Of a DNA stretch of 64,000 bases, positions 50,066-59,368 are shown piece after piece (position 1 is the stretch's first letter; the number at the start of each line of letters is the position of its first letter). The position numbers were made by a program, and so were the translations under genes. Source of the stretch: an uncultured Treponema sp. (GTDB lineage: Bacteria; Spirochaetota; Spirochaetia; Treponematales; Treponemataceae); contig NZ_CAMHSK010000008.1 in assembly GCF_946187725.1 (NCBI RefSeq), forward strand, positions 48,695 through 112,694, written 5' to 3'. The notes beneath the pieces are model-generated. The model was not told the DNA's origin, did not search any database, and was given only the letters and a program-made list of their open reading frames with translations.

Positions 50066-51025
50066 ATGGCGAAAGAAATAAGCATTGTATTAAATCGTAA
50101 TTCCTCACCTATGAACAATCCGACAATTCCCGCTCCAATGCCGCCTATAAAAAACATGATTGGATTCTGGGGAACGGTAACGGAAGTACACCCGGAAAAC
50201 TGTACTTGCCGTGTAAGAATGGCAAGCGGTTATGTAATTGCAAATGTTCGCGTTATGGTTCAGTCATGGGTAACTGTTGATGATGAAAAAGGGTATTTGA
50301 GCGGTGAGCGATATTTGCCGCCTGTTGATACTTTCGTTCTTTGTGTATGCCCGGAAGGAAACTTAGCGGACACCGTGATTATTGGTAGCGGTTTTGCTCT
50401 TTCTGCTGCTGTTCATGCGGATTTTAAGACAGATTCAGACGACAAGAAAGAACTTGATAACGCTGCAAACACAAGAAAGATTGTGAAGAATTCGGGCTGG
50501 ACTTTTGAAACTGACTACCGAAACGGCTCTAAAAAAATCCGTAATGCGCCGGAAGAAGGTGACGCGACAATCAGCATAGAAGTGAATCAAGGTGAGGACG
50601 GAGAAAAAGCGGACGGCAGCGTAACAACGATTAAGGTATACGGTACGACACTCACACTGACTGAAAAAGACGACCCGGAAATAAAGGTTGAAACAATCGG
50701 AAATACAATCTTTGACATAACAGAAGATACGATTGAGTTTTCGACTGACGCTGAAATTAAGCGAACTATAAAAAAGGCTCTTACGATTGAAACACAGGAC
50801 GCTTTGACTTTGACGGCTCAAAAAGATGTCGGCTTGAAGTCCAGCGGAAGCGGAAAACTTGAACTTGGAAATACTGTAGCGACTTTGGGAGCGATGATAA
50901 ATGACTTGCTCGGTTATCTTGCAAGCCTAAAAACAGTAGGAAGCCCGGCAAGTCATACGGCAAGCCCGGATTTTATAGCACAGATACAGGCACTTAAAGC
51001 AAAGTGGGGGCAGGTGTTTAAATGA
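50066..51025 (+). CDS. Baseplate spike protein (Mu gp45/gpV-like)
   Basis: 319 residues. An OB-like N-terminal part (GFWGTVTEVHPENCTCRVRM, then LPPVDTFVLCVCPEGNLADT, VIIGSGFAL) is followed by repeating short beta strands (TTIKVYGTTLTLTEKDDPEI, TIGNTIFDITEDTIEFSTDA, EIKRTIKKALTIETQDALTL), the triple-stranded beta-helix of phage spikes. It would pierce the outer membrane after sheath contraction. Lies directly after the hub gene, as in Mu. Confidence 0.78.
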   Translation: MAKEISIVLNRNSSPMNNPTIPAPMPPIKNMIGFWGTVTEVHPENCTCRVRMASGYVIANVRVMVQSWVTVDDEKGYLSGERYLPPVDTFVLCVCPEGNLADTVIIGSGFALSAAVHADFKTDSDDKKELDNAANTRKIVKNSGWTFETDYRNGSKKIRNAPEEGDATISIEVNQGEDGEKADGSVTTIKVYGTTLTLTEKDDPEIKVETIGNTIFDITEDTIEFSTDAEIKRTIKKALTIETQDALTLTAQKDVGLKSSGSGKLELGNTVATLGAMINDLLGYLASLKTVGSPASHTASPDFIAQIQALKAKWGQVFK

Positions 51026-51627
51026 GTTTAGTACAGTCAAAACTTAAAAATGATTTACTCGCGGCTTTTAATTCCATGACAGACGGTGATGATACAGTTT
51101 TTGCAAAGAAGGTTTCTAAAGCTGTTGCGGATTATGCGCATACAGGAGTTGTTTCTACAACTGACGCAGGTGCAATTTCGGCGGGTGCTTTTACAGGAAA
51201 AGGCACAGGAAGCATAAGCGTACAATCTTCTATTTGTGAAAACATTCTGATTGCGGCTTGTCGTGCTATGGCGAATATGACAAGCGGCGGTGATACTTAC
51301 CTTGCGGCACAAATGGCAAGCGGAATTCATGCGATGATTTCAGCCGGACAGGTAACAACCTCTGTTGTAGGTACGGTTATTCCGCCTAGTGGTGGCTCTT
51401 CTCCAATGGCAGGAAGCGCAAGGGGAAAAATGGTAGGTGTTTCTGCAACAATTCAAGCCGGACTTATCGCAGCATTTCAAGCAATGGGAGCAATGACAGA
51501 GGGCGGAGATAAGTATTTTGCTGAACAGGCTGCAAATGTCGTTACTTCATACTTAAAGGCGGCAGTTATCACCACAAACGGTACAGGAAGCATTTCTGGA
51601 AGTATTGGAAGCGGAAACATGATGTAG
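51022..51627 (+). CDS. Baseplate-region protein with three internal repeats
   Basis: 201 residues built from about three units of 55-60: AAFNSMTDGDDTVFAKKVSK, AACRAMANMTSGGDTYLAAQ and AAFQAMGAMTEGGDKYFAEQ, each followed by a Gly/Thr-rich strand. The pattern A-F-x-A-M-x-x-M-T-x-G-G-D is clear. It begins in an ATGA overlap with the spike gene. Function unknown; a structural linker or spike partner is likely. Confidence 0.65.
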   Translation: MSLVQSKLKNDLLAAFNSMTDGDDTVFAKKVSKAVADYAHTGVVSTTDAGAISAGAFTGKGTGSISVQSSICENILIAACRAMANMTSGGDTYLAAQMASGIHAMISAGQVTTSVVGTVIPPSGGSSPMAGSARGKMVGVSATIQAGLIAAFQAMGAMTEGGDKYFAEQAANVVTSYLKAAVITTNGTGSISGSIGSGNMM

Positions 51628-51639
51628 AGGTAATAGAAA

Positions 51640-54057
51640 ATGGCAAGAATAATGAATCTGGGAGTATGGCACAAGGCTTATATGCTCGAAATTATGGGGC
51701 TACAAAAAGAAGAAGGTTTTAGCCTTAGTTCTGCTTTGAATTTCAGTGGTTCAGAAGTGTTTACTTTTGCCTTGCCTCCAGAAGCGGAAGATTTTGACTA
51801 TTCTCAAAGAGTGACCGAAACAAAGACTTTCGGCGGTGCTGTATTCGATGATTACGGCAACGATACTTTCAAAATTGTCATTTCCGGCTCTACCGTAAAC
51901 AATGAAAAGAAACTTATCTACAGAGGAACAAAAGCAATTCCCGAATATCTGACAGGCGAAAAAGAAATATTCAAATTGCGTGATTTACTCTACAGAAGCG
52001 GAAAACTTGAAAACCTTGAAGGAAAGAAAGTTTATCTGTACGACCTTTCTAAGATGTCGGCTTTACAGATTGCAGCCGGAAGTCCCTCTAAAAATAGCTG
52101 GTGGCGAGTACAGATTAAGTCGCTCAAAATCAAAAGGTCAAAAGACAAGCCTTTTACATACAATTACACACTCGAAATGATTGGATATTACGAGGACAAG
52201 AAATCAATCCCAAGCCTTTTCGGTGGCGGTGTAGCTGATTTTATTTCCGGGGCGCAAAATGTTCTTGAAACTATCAACACAGCCTTTGCAACGGTTGAAA
52301 TGGCAACCGGGGTTTGTGCTGATATTAAAGCAAAAATAGACGAAACTAGCAAACTTATAGAAAACATTGACAATCCACAAGAAGCAATTCAAGTTATAGG
52401 TGGCTTTGAAAGGGCTTTAATTGGTACATCTACTGTAAATGCCGCTTATAATTCAGCAAAATCATGTGCCGCCTTATGTGGAAAATTAACAGAATTCAAT
52501 GACGCAATGGGGCTTTCTGATGATACATCGAAGAGCGGAAGCATAAGCGAAGATGAAAAGTTTACCGTAACATTTGACGCAAACGGCGGACATTTTATTG
52601 TCAAAGAAGAAGAGGTAGACAAGATAACAGAATCGGTTTCTTATTCTCAATCTGCAACAAAGCCGGAAGCTGACCCGACAAGAACAAATTACGAATTCGC
52701 TTATTGGTATCAGCTTTCAAGCCCGGACACAGAATTCAATTTCAAAGACACACCGATTAAGGCTGATATTATTCTTTTTGCAAAATGGGTACAGAAAAAA
52801 GCCGTTGTCACTTTCAATTCTCGTGGTGGTTCTGCTGTTGATTCGCAGACCGTTGATATTGGCGGAAAAGCCGTAAAGCCGGAAACTGACCCGACAAGAG
52901 CAGGATATAACTTTACTCAATGGTGTTCAAATTATGCGGCAACTATCGCCTTTAATTTTGATACCGTAATAAATGAAGATACGACTATCTATGCTGCATG
53001 GGCAAGAATAACGGCGGTTACTGTCACATTCGACAGTAAGGGCGGCTCTGATGTTCCTTCGCAGAGTGTAGAGCCGGGAAATAAAGTTATTTGCCCGGAC
53101 ATTCCGACTAAAGAATATTATGCGTTCGGCGGTTGGTTTACAGATGAAGAATGTACGACAGAATTTGATTTCAGCCAGAGTATTTCATCGTCACTCACTC
53201 TTTACGCAAAATGGACGAGAGCATACAACGATGTTGTTTTTGATTCTAAGGGCGGAAGTAGCGTAACAAAACAGACCGTCATTATTGGCGGAACTGCAAC
53301 AATCCCGGAACAGCCGACAAGAGAAGGTTATACTTTTGCTTTCTGGTGTACAGATTCGGGGGCAACAAACGAATTCGACTTTACAACACCGATTACGGCA
53401 GATACCACACTTTACGCAAGGTGGGTTTTGAATCAGTACACAGTAGCCTTTAACAGTAACGGCGGAAGCAGCGTACAAAGTCAGAGCGTGGAGCATGGAA
53501 AACTTGTTGTATTCCCGATTATGCCGACAAAAACAAATTACTCATTCTTTATGTGGTGCAAGGATAAATACCTTGAAGAAGAATACAGCTTCTCAACGCC
53601 TGTTACATCTGATTTGACCTTATATGCTCGCTGGTTCGGAAGCTCTTATAGCTTTGCTTTTGATTCTAACGGCGGAAACACAATCCCGACACAGACAATA
53701 GAGAACGGCAAGAAAGCAACAAGAGTTGTACCTGCAAAGATAGGAAACACTTTTGAAGGCTGGTTCTCTGATGAAGAACTAACAAAAGAATTCAGCTTTG
53801 ACACGGCGATTGTGCATGACATGACTGTTTGGGCGAAATGGCAGCCGGACACATTCACGGTTACTTTTGAATCTAACGGCGGTTCGGAAGTAGACCCACA
53901 GACCATTGAATACGGAAACACAGTTACACAGCCGGACAATCCAACTAAGAGCGGAAGCGAATTTGCAGGCTGGTATTCTGATGAAGAGCTGACACAGAGC
54001 TACGATTTTAGTAGTTCTGTTACATCTGATATAACGCTTTACGCAAAATGGAGCTGA
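51640..54057 (+). CDS. Baseplate protein fused to seven InlB-type (Flg_new) repeats
   Basis: The first 290 residues look like a baseplate protein of the DNA-circularisation/gp53 kind (GVWHKAYMLEIMGLQKEEGF, VTETKTFGGAVFDDYGNDTF, WRVQIKSLKIKRSKDKPFTY). From about 308 seven units of about 71 residues follow, each with the pattern VTFDSxGGSxV..Q.V, P..PTR.GY.F.GW, FDF...IT.D.TLYAKW. This is the Listeria-Bacteroides (InlB B) repeat of bacterial surface adhesins. The repeats should extend outward and may bind host polysaccharide or protein. Confidence 0.8.
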   Translation: MARIMNLGVWHKAYMLEIMGLQKEEGFSLSSALNFSGSEVFTFALPPEAEDFDYSQRVTETKTFGGAVFDDYGNDTFKIVISGSTVNNEKKLIYRGTKAIPEYLTGEKEIFKLRDLLYRSGKLENLEGKKVYLYDLSKMSALQIAAGSPSKNSWWRVQIKSLKIKRSKDKPFTYNYTLEMIGYYEDKKSIPSLFGGGVADFISGAQNVLETINTAFATVEMATGVCADIKAKIDETSKLIENIDNPQEAIQVIGGFERALIGTSTVNAAYNSAKSCAALCGKLTEFNDAMGLSDDTSKSGSISEDEKFTVTFDANGGHFIVKEEEVDKITESVSYSQSATKPEADPTRTNYEFAYWYQLSSPDTEFNFKDTPIKADIILFAKWVQKKAVVTFNSRGGSAVDSQTVDIGGKAVKPETDPTRAGYNFTQWCSNYAATIAFNFDTVINEDTTIYAAWARITAVTVTFDSKGGSDVPSQSVEPGNKVICPDIPTKEYYAFGGWFTDEECTTEFDFSQSISSSLTLYAKWTRAYNDVVFDSKGGSSVTKQTVIIGGTATIPEQPTREGYTFAFWCTDSGATNEFDFTTPITADTTLYARWVLNQYTVAFNSNGGSSVQSQSVEHGKLVVFPIMPTKTNYSFFMWCKDKYLEEEYSFSTPVTSDLTLYARWFGSSYSFAFDSNGGNTIPTQTIENGKKATRVVPAKIGNTFEGWFSDEELTKEFSFDTAIVHDMTVWAKWQPDTFTVTFESNGGSEVDPQTIEYGNTVTQPDNPTKSGSEFAGWYSDEELTQSYDFSSSVTSDITLYAKWS
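52561..54054 (+). repeat. Tandem array of seven InlB-type coding repeats
   Basis: Seven in-frame units of about 213 bases encode one beta-grasp-like module each. The peptide pattern is conserved, but the DNA has diverged between units, so the array is old rather than freshly amplified. Confidence 0.8.
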
Positions 54058-54059
54058 TT

Positions 54060-54791
54060 ATGATGTTAGAAACTGATGATGATAAGAAAGATTCTCTGAT
54101 TGACGCGGAAGCAGAGTTGAATTCTTGCGTATGTAAAATTGTTGCAGCGGTAAAACAGAAACAGACGATGTACGAGCCTGTTGTTTATGTTGATACAGAA
54201 GGAAATGACGCTATTGCTTATGTGTACGATTCCCGGAAAATCCGCATGAGTTCAACAATGACGCTTGATAAACTCGCCGAAAAGTTTTTCGGAAACGCTG
54301 ATTATGCAAGCCTTATCGCTTATTACAACAATATCCAGAATGAGCATGAAATAGAAGCAGGAACTATTATTAAGATTCCTATTCTTTCGCCGGACGAATC
54401 AAACGCAAACAACCGTATTTATGCCATTCCGGGCGATACTGACAATTACGGTCGTGACATTGCGCTTGATGATGAGGGCGATTTTGCTGTACAGAACGGC
54501 GATTTTGCCACAACAAGCAGCGTTGAAAACCTTAATCAAGCTATCGCAATGCGCCTTACAACAGCTTCGGAAAAACGCATAAGGTACAACGCTTACGGTA
54601 TCAAGGCACAAATCGGAGAAGAAGCCGTAAAGAATTACCTTTTGAGTACGGTTGAGCAGACTGTTTTAGCTGACCCTCGCGTAATGGAAATCAACGAGAT
54701 TTCGGCAAGCAGCGACAATGACAAGATTTATATTGCCGTGGATTACACGGATATAAACGGAAATAAACAAAAAATGAATGAAGAGGTGTAA
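54060..54791 (+). CDS. Baseplate protein with LysM and gp46/gp25-like parts
   Basis: The start is placed at ATG 54060, six bases after GGAG; ATG 54048 is in frame but overlaps the preceding coding end. Residues about 55-105 form a LysM domain (TMTLDKLAEKFFGNADYASL, EIEAGTIIKIPIL). The second half (RDIALDDEGDFAVQNGDFAT, NLNQAIAMRLTTASEKRIRY) matches the gp46/GPW-gp25 baseplate wedge pattern. The LysM part may grip peptidoglycan. It sits before the baseplate J gene, as in Mu. Confidence 0.75.
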   Translation: MMLETDDDKKDSLIDAEAELNSCVCKIVAAVKQKQTMYEPVVYVDTEGNDAIAYVYDSRKIRMSSTMTLDKLAEKFFGNADYASLIAYYNNIQNEHEIEAGTIIKIPILSPDESNANNRIYAIPGDTDNYGRDIALDDEGDFAVQNGDFATTSSVENLNQAIAMRLTTASEKRIRYNAYGIKAQIGEEAVKNYLLSTVEQTVLADPRVMEINEISASSDNDKIYIAVDYTDINGNKQKMNEEV

Positions 54792-54793
54792 AT

Positions 54794-55867
54794 ATGGCAG
54801 ACATCAAAAGATACGATGAACTTATGGAAGAAGCCTGCGCGAATATGATTGCAAGGCAGAACAAGATAACCGACTTTAACGAAGGTTCTATCATTCACAC
54901 GATTTTAGACACTTTTTGCCGCATTGTGGAAAGAGTGTATATTGCCATTCGTTCCGGGTTCAATCAAGGCTTGATTATGCTAATTTATTCCGTATTTAAG
55001 TTTGAGAAGAAAAGCGGAACTTATGCAAGCGGAAAAGTAACATTCAGCCGAGCTAGTGCATTGGACGCAAGAACGGTTATTCCTTCGGGCGTGAAGGTTT
55101 CGGGGAATGGTTTTAATTTTGTAACAACGGAAGCCGGAGCGATTGAAGCTGGCGCGGTTGATTCTGACGAAATCACGATAAAGGCAGAAGAAGCCGGAAG
55201 TGACTATAACTTGGAAGCTGGGGCAATTACAAGTATTGATTCATCTGTACCTAGCGATATTTCAGCCGTAACAAACAAAAACGCAATCACAGGCGGAACA
55301 AACGAGGAAACAGACGCAGAAGTAGAAGAGCGGTTCACAAAGAAACTCGCCGGACTTTCCGGCACAAATCTTTACGGCATTGAGGACGCAGCTTTAAGCG
55401 TTGATTCTGTACGCTCTGTATCGGTAAAGAATCACAAGCCGCCGTTGAAGAATGTTTATCATGTTTCGGTTTATGTTGACGATGGCTCTGGAACGGCAAG
55501 CGATGAACTTTTGCAGGAAGTAAAAAAAGCCGTTGAAGGAACTGAAACACAGAACGGACACCTTGCGCCGGGAGTAAACGCCCGCTATCTTGCCCCAACC
55601 GCCGTACCTGTTGATTTTGAAATTGAAGTTTCTACAGGTGAAGTTGATACGGCAGAAACACAGGCAGAGATTAAGAAGATTGTTCAGTCTTATGTGAATT
55701 CGCTCCGTATCGGCGGTACGGTTATTCTTTCAACGATTGTTGCAAAAATCCGGGCATTGTCTTATGTGTCTGATGTAACGATTAAATCACCGACAGAAAA
55801 CTTTACCGTAAACAGTGAACAGATTGCACGGTTTGGAAACGCAGAAATTACAGTTGTGGAGAGTTAA
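54794..55867 (+). CDS. Baseplate J-like protein (Mu gp47)
   Basis: 357 residues with the J-type start (DELMEEACANMIARQNKITD, FNEGSIIHTILDTFCRIVER), central repeats (ARTVIPSGVKVSGNGFNFVT), TDAEVEERFTKKLAGLSGTN, and HLAPGVNARYLAPTAVPVDF near 260. These are hallmarks of Baseplate_J/gp47 proteins that form the wedge arms. Next gene follows by 2 bases. Confidence 0.87.
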   Translation: MADIKRYDELMEEACANMIARQNKITDFNEGSIIHTILDTFCRIVERVYIAIRSGFNQGLIMLIYSVFKFEKKSGTYASGKVTFSRASALDARTVIPSGVKVSGNGFNFVTTEAGAIEAGAVDSDEITIKAEEAGSDYNLEAGAITSIDSSVPSDISAVTNKNAITGGTNEETDAEVEERFTKKLAGLSGTNLYGIEDAALSVDSVRSVSVKNHKPPLKNVYHVSVYVDDGSGTASDELLQEVKKAVEGTETQNGHLAPGVNARYLAPTAVPVDFEIEVSTGEVDTAETQAEIKKIVQSYVNSLRIGGTVILSTIVAKIRALSYVSDVTIKSPTENFTVNSEQIARFGNAEITVVES

Positions 55868-55869
55868 AA

Positions 55870-57159
55870 ATGAAACTTGGCGATTTTATAAAAAGTCCTT
55901 TTTCTACTCTCATAAACAGAAAAGGAAGCATATTCAAAGCTCTTCTTGCGGACAATGGAAACGGCACAATGGAAAAGCTGATTTCTGGTGTTGAAACTTG
56001 TCGCTCTGAATGGTGCAACGACACGGATTTTTACAACATGAGCGGTGAACGCTTTGAAAAATGTGCCGCTTTGTTCAGCGTTCTTAAAAGAATGTATGAA
56101 GAAAGTGACGAATCTTTCAAGAACAGAATCGGCTTGCTTTTGCACAGAAACGGTGATGATATTTGGGGCGACAAGTGGAATATCCTTCATATCTTGCAGA
56201 CCTACTTTGATACAAAATCGGTATGGATTCGCAACAGCACGGATAATCCCAGCCTTAATATTCTTGCTGACCCGGATTTTGAAAAGATGTCTGCATGGAC
56301 GCTTGAAGGTGGGGCTGCATATTCACAGCAGGCGAATTTCAGCGGTGCTTTGGGTATGGCTTTTTCTTCTGTTGGTTCATGTTCGCAGATTGTTTCTGTT
56401 TCACAGGACACTACATATTTCCTTCACTTCTTTGTGCAGGGAAAGATAAATGTATCTGTAAGGGATAATAACGGTCGCTATTACTGTACGAAAGCGGGTG
56501 ATTTCGGAGCATGGCAACAGAATAAATGTGTCGCAACATTTTCTTGTGATGAATGGGATGCTAAAAGCCTGTTCTTTATTACTGATTCTGATGTCAGTGC
56601 GGTGACAATCACTTTTGAATATGTAGACATTGAAACATACCTTGATTATACAAGGCTTTTTGCAATGGACGGAAGCATTACATTCTCTGTAATCGTTCAG
56701 TTTAAAGGCGTTCACAGTGATTCAACGCTTGTTCTTGCGCCGGGCGAAGCTGACCCGATTAAAGCTCCTGTTTTGGACTTTGCGGGATTCTTCGCAGAAG
56801 GTACGCAAGATGTAAGAGAAATAGACAGTGCAGACCAGAGTTTCTATGACTTTGATTCTGCTGCTGCAATAGCTGATGTTTCGCCACTTTTAACAGGTGG
56901 GGAAGAGGACTTTATACCGACTGCAAACCTCGACGGCAGGGCGTATATAGAGCTTGATACATGGTGCATGGCGGGCAATACGGACGGCGATGTAATCACG
57001 ATTGATTACGATTCAATGTCTTATTACGACAACGCATTTGTGTATGGAGCTACAGGCACTAAATCGCAGGCAGTTTACGAAGAATTGCTTGAGATTATGG
57101 CTGCTGGGGGAACAACGCCATTCATTGAGCTAGTCACTCGTGAAAGTGCGGAAGAATAA
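55870..57159 (+). CDS. Baseplate/tail-fibre attachment protein (gp48-like) with carbohydrate-binding-like insert
   Basis: The N-terminal 120 residues (ALLADNGNGTMEKLISGVET, ERFEKCAALFSVLKRMYEES, FKNRIGLLLHRNGDDIWGD) resemble gp48/gpI-type proteins that join fibre to baseplate. Residues 135-270 are a beta sandwich with SLNILADPDFEKMSAWTLEG, DTTYFLHFFVQGKINVSVRD, as in carbohydrate-binding modules. It precedes the fibre gene, the expected place. Confidence 0.65.
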   Translation: MKLGDFIKSPFSTLINRKGSIFKALLADNGNGTMEKLISGVETCRSEWCNDTDFYNMSGERFEKCAALFSVLKRMYEESDESFKNRIGLLLHRNGDDIWGDKWNILHILQTYFDTKSVWIRNSTDNPSLNILADPDFEKMSAWTLEGGAAYSQQANFSGALGMAFSSVGSCSQIVSVSQDTTYFLHFFVQGKINVSVRDNNGRYYCTKAGDFGAWQQNKCVATFSCDEWDAKSLFFITDSDVSAVTITFEYVDIETYLDYTRLFAMDGSITFSVIVQFKGVHSDSTLVLAPGEADPIKAPVLDFAGFFAEGTQDVREIDSADQSFYDFDSAAAIADVSPLLTGGEEDFIPTANLDGRAYIELDTWCMAGNTDGDVITIDYDSMSYYDNAFVYGATGTKSQAVYEELLEIMAAGGTTPFIELVTRESAEE

Positions 57160-57180
57160 AATATCGAGGAGGCATTTTAT

Positions 57181-59268
57181 ATGTCTAATTTGGCAGGAGC
57201 GGTAACGCTTGAAAACGAAATCGTGAAAGCGACAGACTTTCAGTATGCTCACGACCAGCAGTATAAGAACATTGCGCTTGTACTGAAAACTATTGTATCT
57301 GGGAGCGGGCATAACTTCATTCTTGGCGGTTCTGTAGCACCATATACAAACGGCGGAATGAATGTACAGGTTGACGGCTTGCTTGCGTATTGTGACGCAA
57401 ACGAGGAAGTAGGAATTGAAACAGAAATGACTAAGCCTGTTTCTGTTGAAGCTGCTGACGACACACTTGACCGCAAGGACATTGTGCAGGTTGCTATTTC
57501 AGAAGTCGGCTTTGACGAGCAGAGCCGTGCATTTATCGACCCGGACACAAAAGTTAAGACTTTTGAACACATCAACACAAAGAAAAAAGTTGTGCTGACT
57601 ATTTCTGTAAAGAAAGGTTCAAATGGTTCTGAAATTGCGCCTGCAGTTGATGAAGGTTGCGTAAAAATTGCTGAAATTTCTGTTCCGGCTGGCACTCTTA
57701 ACATTACATCTGACTTGATTGAGAATGTTTCTTCAAGAGTTGCGGGCGGTGAGAATGTGAATTGGACGGCGGATAAAGATTCTACTTTTGCGCCGATTTA
57801 CCTTGCTTCACTCATTCAGAGCTATCTCACACGGCACAATGAGGATGGCACACACAAGGATAATTCCATTGTTGCGGCAATGCTGAAATTCGGCACTGAA
57901 TCCGGCTCAATCAATGCAAGCCTTTTGCCTGTTGGCGAGAGCATGACATTGAACAAGGTTTCTCACGAATCTGTAGAAAGCACAAAAGAGCTTATTAAGG
58001 CTATCGTGACTTTCTGCAATGGTGTCTATGCTTACACAAACAATATTTTCTCACGCTATGAATATCTTGAAGATGTTCCGGCGGCAGTTTCAACAGAAAA
58101 TGTTGATGTAACCGAAGGTGGGGAAACAACTATTGACGGCGTTTCCGTTACAGCAGGTCAGATTGTTTTCTTGAAAGACCAGACGGACAAAAAAGAAAAC
58201 GGTCTGTGGGAAGTTCAGACAGGAAGCTGGAACAGAGCGGACGACTACGAAGAATCTACTACAGCATTTGACTACAAACTTGTTTTTGCAGCAGCAGGAA
58301 CAGTGAATAAGGGGAAGGTTTTCTTTTTGCCGGGCAACACTTACACAATCGGCACTGATGAACTTGATTTTACAGAAGCAAACTTCACTTCTGACAAACA
58401 GGCTCACAAATTCGTTATGCGTGACGAGAACGGACGCGCAAAAATGGCAGAGCCGGAAGAAGATGATGATATTGCCGTAAAGGCTACCGTTAAGGCAGAA
58501 GAAGCTGCAAGAAAGGCTTATGAAAAGCAGCTTACAGCACATTATGACAGTTGCGAAGGAAGAAACCTTTTAACCGTTCTTGGTGTAGAAACTGTAGCCG
58601 AGGCTATGGAGATTCTTCACGAAAGATGTAACGGAACAGGAAAGCCGGACTTTTCGGGGCTTCTGATTGGTGACTATCTTGATTTGCCGTCATTTACTGT
58701 AGACGGAACAAGCTATAGCGGTCAGCGTATCGTTATTTCTGGATTCAATCAGTATATCGGTGTTGGTGATACAGAAAACACTAAGAATCATATTCTTTGG
58801 ACTTTCCGCGATGTAGTTCTCAAAAGACAGATGAATACATCAGATACCAACACAGGCGGCTATCCTGCTTCTGCAATGAAAACCTTCCTTGAAGGTGTAT
58901 TTGCGGCAGGTCTTGCTTCTGCTCTTGGCGGAACTTACATCTATTCTGTAAGACGCGCGACTTCTATTAAAGGTTCTACAGCATGGAACAGCTTTACAGT
59001 ATTCTTGCCAACTACTGTTGAAGTATTCGGAGTTGATACTTACGGTGACGACCAGATTGCTTGGAATACGAATGTTCAGTTTCCTATCTTTAGGAATTCT
59101 TCTTACTATCGTATCAAGCGTAATGGTGGAAGTAGAGCATGGTGGTGGCTTGGTACGCCTCATGCGTCGGACTCCACCTACTTCTGCATTGTCACCAGCT
59201 CTGGTTATAGCAACTACCGTGCCTGTGATACTGATGGCGGCGTTGCGCCCGCTTTCTGTACCTGCTAA
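57181..59268 (+). CDS. Tail fibre, DGR variable protein with C-terminal C-type-lectin-like domain
   Basis: 695 residues. N-terminal phage fibre part (GSGHNFILGGSVAPYTNGGM, VDGLLAYCDANEEVGIETEM, TLDRKDIVQVAISEVG), a middle with TTIDGVSVTAGQIVFLKDQT and GLWEVQTGSWNRADDYEEST, then a C-terminal DUF6273/C-lectin-like domain from about 495 (GLLIGDYLDLPSFTVDGTSY, YPASAMKTFLEGVFAAGLAS). It ends WWWLGTPHASDST...GGVAPAFCTC, where the last 37 codons are the variable repeat. The domain displays variable residues to bind changing host receptors. GAGGAGG supports ATG 57181. Confidence 0.88.
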   Translation: MSNLAGAVTLENEIVKATDFQYAHDQQYKNIALVLKTIVSGSGHNFILGGSVAPYTNGGMNVQVDGLLAYCDANEEVGIETEMTKPVSVEAADDTLDRKDIVQVAISEVGFDEQSRAFIDPDTKVKTFEHINTKKKVVLTISVKKGSNGSEIAPAVDEGCVKIAEISVPAGTLNITSDLIENVSSRVAGGENVNWTADKDSTFAPIYLASLIQSYLTRHNEDGTHKDNSIVAAMLKFGTESGSINASLLPVGESMTLNKVSHESVESTKELIKAIVTFCNGVYAYTNNIFSRYEYLEDVPAAVSTENVDVTEGGETTIDGVSVTAGQIVFLKDQTDKKENGLWEVQTGSWNRADDYEESTTAFDYKLVFAAAGTVNKGKVFFLPGNTYTIGTDELDFTEANFTSDKQAHKFVMRDENGRAKMAEPEEDDDIAVKATVKAEEAARKAYEKQLTAHYDSCEGRNLLTVLGVETVAEAMEILHERCNGTGKPDFSGLLIGDYLDLPSFTVDGTSYSGQRIVISGFNQYIGVGDTENTKNHILWTFRDVVLKRQMNTSDTNTGGYPASAMKTFLEGVFAAGLASALGGTYIYSVRRATSIKGSTAWNSFTVFLPTTVEVFGVDTYGDDQIAWNTNVQFPIFRNSSYYRIKRNGGSRAWWWLGTPHASDSTYFCIVTSSGYSNYRACDTDGGVAPAFCTC
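59152..59257 (+). repeat. DGR variable repeat (VR)
   Basis: These 106 bases match the template repeat at 59921-60026 in length without gaps. All 16 differences are at template adenines (32 adenines in total) and none at other bases. Changes go to G, T and C. The 3' end, a GC-rich stretch GGCGGCGTTGCGCCC, is unchanged and is the likely homing-initiation (IMH) segment. It encodes the exposed residues of the fibre's lectin-like domain. Confidence 0.95.
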
Positions 59269-59296
59269 GGTGCAGAACCTCTAATCTTCAAATCTG

Positions 59297-59318
59297 GGCG
59301 GCGTAATGCCGCCTTTAT
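59297..59318 (+). terminator. Hairpin downstream of VR: DGR target cruciform and/or terminator
   Basis: GGCGGC (59297-59302), loop GTAAT, GCCGCC (59308-59313), then TTTATTT. It begins 40 bases after VR. In Bordetella phage BPP-1, a small hairpin just downstream of VR is needed for efficient retrohoming; this element has a like position and form. It also fits a terminator for the fibre gene. Confidence 0.65.
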
Positions 59319-59368
59319 TTAGCAATAGAGAAATACTAAGAATAAATATTTTAGGAGAATAAAATAAT

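Noticed and set aside
59018..59284. Open frame across the variable repeat in another frame of the fibre gene
   Set aside because: It follows the fibre coding sequence in a shifted frame, lacks a ribosome site, and mirrors a like frame over TR only because the two repeats are homologous.
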